Assembly: GCA_963971425.1 (NCBI GenBank) | Contig: OZ020524.1 | Span: 16,061,845 to 16,125,844, forward strand | Source: Bryoerythrophyllum caledonicum | Lineage: Eukaryota; Streptophyta; Bryopsida; Pottiales; Pottiaceae | DNA length: 64,000 nt | Reading direction: 5' to 3' | In this document: piece after piece, positions 61,346 through 64,000 of the stretch | Layout of the letters: each line of letters starts with the position of its first letter | How positions within the stretch are numbered: the stretch's first letter is position 1 | Program-made: the position numbers and the translations under genes | The notes under the pieces: model-generated | What the model was told of the DNA's origin: nothing | Databases searched by the model: none | What the model saw: only the letters and a program-made list of their open reading frames with translations

Positions 61346-61663
61346 TGTTGAACGAGCAAAATCACTACAGTATCGCTCTCTTCATGCATGCAGTAAGTCA
61401 TACACAGTACTTGTCACAAGGTTACACTTCATTACATGAGAATGATCAACTGATACATGACTGATGCAGCGAGCTCAGTTATACGGTTGGGATGGTTTCA
61501 TCCCAACAGACTACTCATGGTTTGCATCGTAACCACTAACTGTTTGATTTCATAGGAACGGCTTCTTGTAACCATGTGACTATTTTCCAAGGCATATACG
61601 TCCAGCTGTACGCCTGGCTGGATTGGTCGTCCATCTTTACGCCGGGTAGGCCTTCTTTCAACA
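61346..61663 (-). mobile_element. 3' LTR of a Copia retrotransposon
   Basis: 318 bp with matching terminal inverted repeats: TGTTGAA at 61663 and TTCAACA ending at 61346 on the minus strand. It directly follows the polypurine tract GACTGCGGGAGGG (61676-61664) and the end of the polyprotein. The presumed 5-bp target on this side is CGAGG (61341-61345); the second copy should lie beyond the 5' LTR, past the right edge. Confidence 0.87.
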
Positions 61664-61683
61664 CCCTCCCGCAGTCCGGTAAC

Positions 61684-64000
61684 TCAAGTTAGCGGAATGT
61701 CAGTGTGTTCCACGTCTTCCGCTGTCGGTTGAGGAAGGGGAACTAAACCGATGGAGTCACGAAGAAGAAAAAAGCGGTCGGCGGGAAGCGCCTTAGTGAA
61801 CAGATCAGCGAGCTGTTCGGAGGTGGAGACATAAACAATGTCAATGTCACCAAGACGCTGATGCTCACGGATGAAGTGGTGTACCACGTCAATATGTTTC
61901 GTGCGCCTGTGAAATTCAGGGTTGTGCACGAGGCGTATGGCGCTCTGGTTATCAGAATATAACCGGGTTGGGTGAGGCTGAGGATGTCGAAGATTGGCAA
62001 GGAGGCGGCGAAACCACACAACGTCCTTGGTGGTGGAACTTGCTGCGATGTATTCGGACTTGGTGGTGGAACTTGCTGCGATGTATTCGGACTCGGTTGT
62101 GGAAGTTGCCACGCAACCCTGCTTTCGACTGGCCCATGCAATAGGAGCTCGGTTGAGGAGAAGCAAGGTGCAGTACGGGACTTCCTATCGGTGATGTCAC
62201 CAGCGTAGTCAGCATCAGAATAAGCGTCCAGGTGAATGGCTTTGGTGCCGCCGTCGTAGCAGATGGCCAAGTGGATCGTCCCTGCGAGGTAGCGAAAAAT
62301 TCGGCGGACTGCCTGGTAATGAGTTTGCTGCGGGTTGGAAGAAAATTGGGCTACAGTATTCACGGCAAAACTGATGTCCGGGCGGGTAAGGGTTTGAGCA
62401 AACATTAAACTGCCAACAGCAGCTGCATAGCTGAATGGAGCATCGGTAACAGGCTCCAAGAAAGAATCCAGTCGCAGGTTGGGATCGGCGGGTGTGCTGG
62501 CGGGAGCACAAGAAGAGAAACCGAAAGTAGTAATGATGCGACGTAGATATACGGTCTGATTGATGAAAATCAGACGTCTCTGGAGATCTTGATAAATGTG
62601 CAGCCCAACATATAAGTCGCCACTTGACTTGGTAATAGAGAAATGCTCTTCCAGATGGTTGAGCATGGTCTCCATTTTGGATGTGGAGGTGCTGCAAGCG
62701 AGGCCGTCATCTACAAATAGAGAGAGCAACAGTGGAGGGTCACCCTTCGAGATGTATACACATGGGTCGGCTTCAGTAGGTTGGAGCTCAAATTTGAGCA
62801 GGAAGTCATGGAATGTGGAATTCCAAATTCGCCCTGATTGCTTCAGTCCATAGAGGCCGCGGAGAAGGAGGCAGACTAAGGTAGCACCCTCTGAGCTTGC
62901 TCCATCCAAGCTGGTAATTTCAAATCCAGGCGGTTGAAGCATGTAAATCTCAAAGTCAAGCAGGCCATTCAAATAGGCAGTTTGAACATCAAACTGAGTG
63001 AGCTTCATACCTTGTTGAGCAGCAATGGCAAGCATGGTCCTAATGGATTCATACTTAACTACAGGGCTGAAAGTTTGGTCGTAATCTTTACCCTTGGTTT
63101 GGGTGAAACCTTTCGCTACAAGGCGCGCCTTGTATTTTGCAATGGTGCCGTCTGAGTGTGTCTTGACCCTGTAAACCCATTTACAAGACACTGCTTTTCG
63201 TCCTGGTGGTAAAGACACCAACCGCCATGTGCCTGCATGCGAAGTATTGTTGTTGGGTTTACGTGCCCCAGGCGCTGGTGCCAGAGGTCGAGTCGCTGAG
63301 CTGAAGATACCTCCAAAGCTTGGAACGTTGCTATGGTGCTTGGCTCCGAGGTTGGAATGAGGTGTGCTTGGCTCCGAGGTTGGACGACAGATAGCTTGAG
63401 TTGGTACAGACGGTCGGCACGAACTCCAGTGAGTACAGTCTTACCCCGCCTTCATGTGACGTAAGATAGCATGTTTTTCGTGTATACGTTGTCACGAATC
63501 CTTTGTCAGCGGCCTTGCCAACAGAGAAGAGGTTCTTTCGCAAGGCAAGAACGTAGAGTACTTGGTCAAGGATCTTGCGCTCCCATTTTTCGCCCACCAA
63601 GCAGTCTACCGTGATCTTCTCAACACCTCGAACCCACAGTCGCCTGTTGTCAGCGACCATCACAGGCCACTGTCCTTCTGGGATTTCAGATATGGAATTG
63701 AACCACTCTAGTCGGTCTGCCATGTGGTCAGTTGCTCCTCCATCAACGTACCAGGCGCTGTCACGGATTTGATCAGCTCCTGCATGAGCCATAAAGGCCA
63801 TGCTGTCTTGGTCGTCACTAACTGCCGCATTTGCTTCACTCTTTGTCTCGGCCTTCTTGTCTGCTGAGCCACCTGTATCTTTCTCAATGCTTCGTCCCTT
63901 GTTGTCGGGGCATTGTCTGTCGTTCGCCCAGTGGCCCTTTTGGCCGCATTTGTTGAACTTGGTTGTTTTCTTGAATTCAGCTACTCTGCTAGCGCGTTTC
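61684..64000 (-). mobile_element. Copia polyprotein remnant: gag knuckle, protease, RT, RNase H; integrase deleted
   Basis: Minus strand from the right edge. A degenerate gag zinc knuckle comes first (NKCGQKGHWANDRQC, first Cys lost). A protease region follows (AWYVDGGATDHM, D-G-G-A where D-S-G-A is usual), then gag-pre-integrase (LWHQRLGHVNPTTILRMQ). Near 63240 this passes directly into the RT start (VSLPPGRKAVSCKWVYRVKT), so the integrase core is missing. RT is otherwise complete: KARLVAKGFTQ, FDVQTAYLNG, LLRGLYGLKQ and LFVDDGLACS with the catalytic D-D. RNase H follows after a frameshift near 62175 (ESEYIA, DNQSAIRL, HIDVVHHFIRE, ADLFTKAL). A 33-bp tandem duplication (62026-62058 and 62059-62091) repeats SEYIAASSTTK. 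The element is defective but recent-looking, and it disrupts the ORF at 60926-61345. Confidence 0.93.

Overview
The window looks like nuclear DNA of a land plant that still makes swimming sperm (moss, liverwort, hornwort, lycophyte or fern). Three things point that way: GT-AG introns throughout; plant-type genes (an RLCK-type kinase-like protein, a plant-style RING E3 ligase, an F-box/kelch protein, Copia elements, telo-box motifs); and a very large HYDIN gene. HYDIN is an axonemal central-pair protein that seed plants without flagella lack. The species cannot be fixed from this sequence.

Layout. Positions 254-23831 (minus) hold the N-terminal ~3,880 residues of HYDIN in 29 reconstructed exons of AT-rich DNA; the gene runs off the left edge. 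Its introns carry a long-TIR transposon, a minisatellite, an (AT)n tract and a LINE tail. Positions 24758-30350 are a transposon cluster: fragments of a non-LTR element with a restriction-like endonuclease domain, and a decayed pogo/Tigger-like transposase with a nested LINE tail. Positions 30632-36232 are a GC-richer gene island: a kinase-like gene (529 aa, catalytic residues lost) downstream of a 215-bp promoter duplication, and a convergent RING E3 gene (363 aa, 6 exons). Positions 37317-45090 are repeat territory: back-to-back TTAA-flanked MITEs, nested LINE copies, a Tc1/mariner pseudogene, several tandem arrays and a second MITE family. Positions 45821-49533 hold a 7-exon HMG-CoA lyase ending in a peroxisomal -SKL, convergent with an intronless F-box/kelch gene. 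Positions 50637-60799 are mostly gene-free, with an interstitial telomere-like tract, MITE, Copia gag and LINE fragments. At 60926-61345 a hypothetical ORF is cut by a minus-strand Copia element (3' LTR 61346-61663, coding part to the right edge). That element has lost its integrase core.

The genes do not form a pathway. The most notable material is (1) a thrice-repeated ~55-residue basic motif inserted in HYDIN, (2) a 220-bp TIR family flanked by TTAA, like piggyBac MITEs, (3) a LINE family with a hairpin-rich 3' tail that can be traced through nested insertions with exact target-site duplications, and (4) a catalytically degenerate kinase. Most exon coordinates were checked by reading the frame across the splice junctions; no database search was possible.
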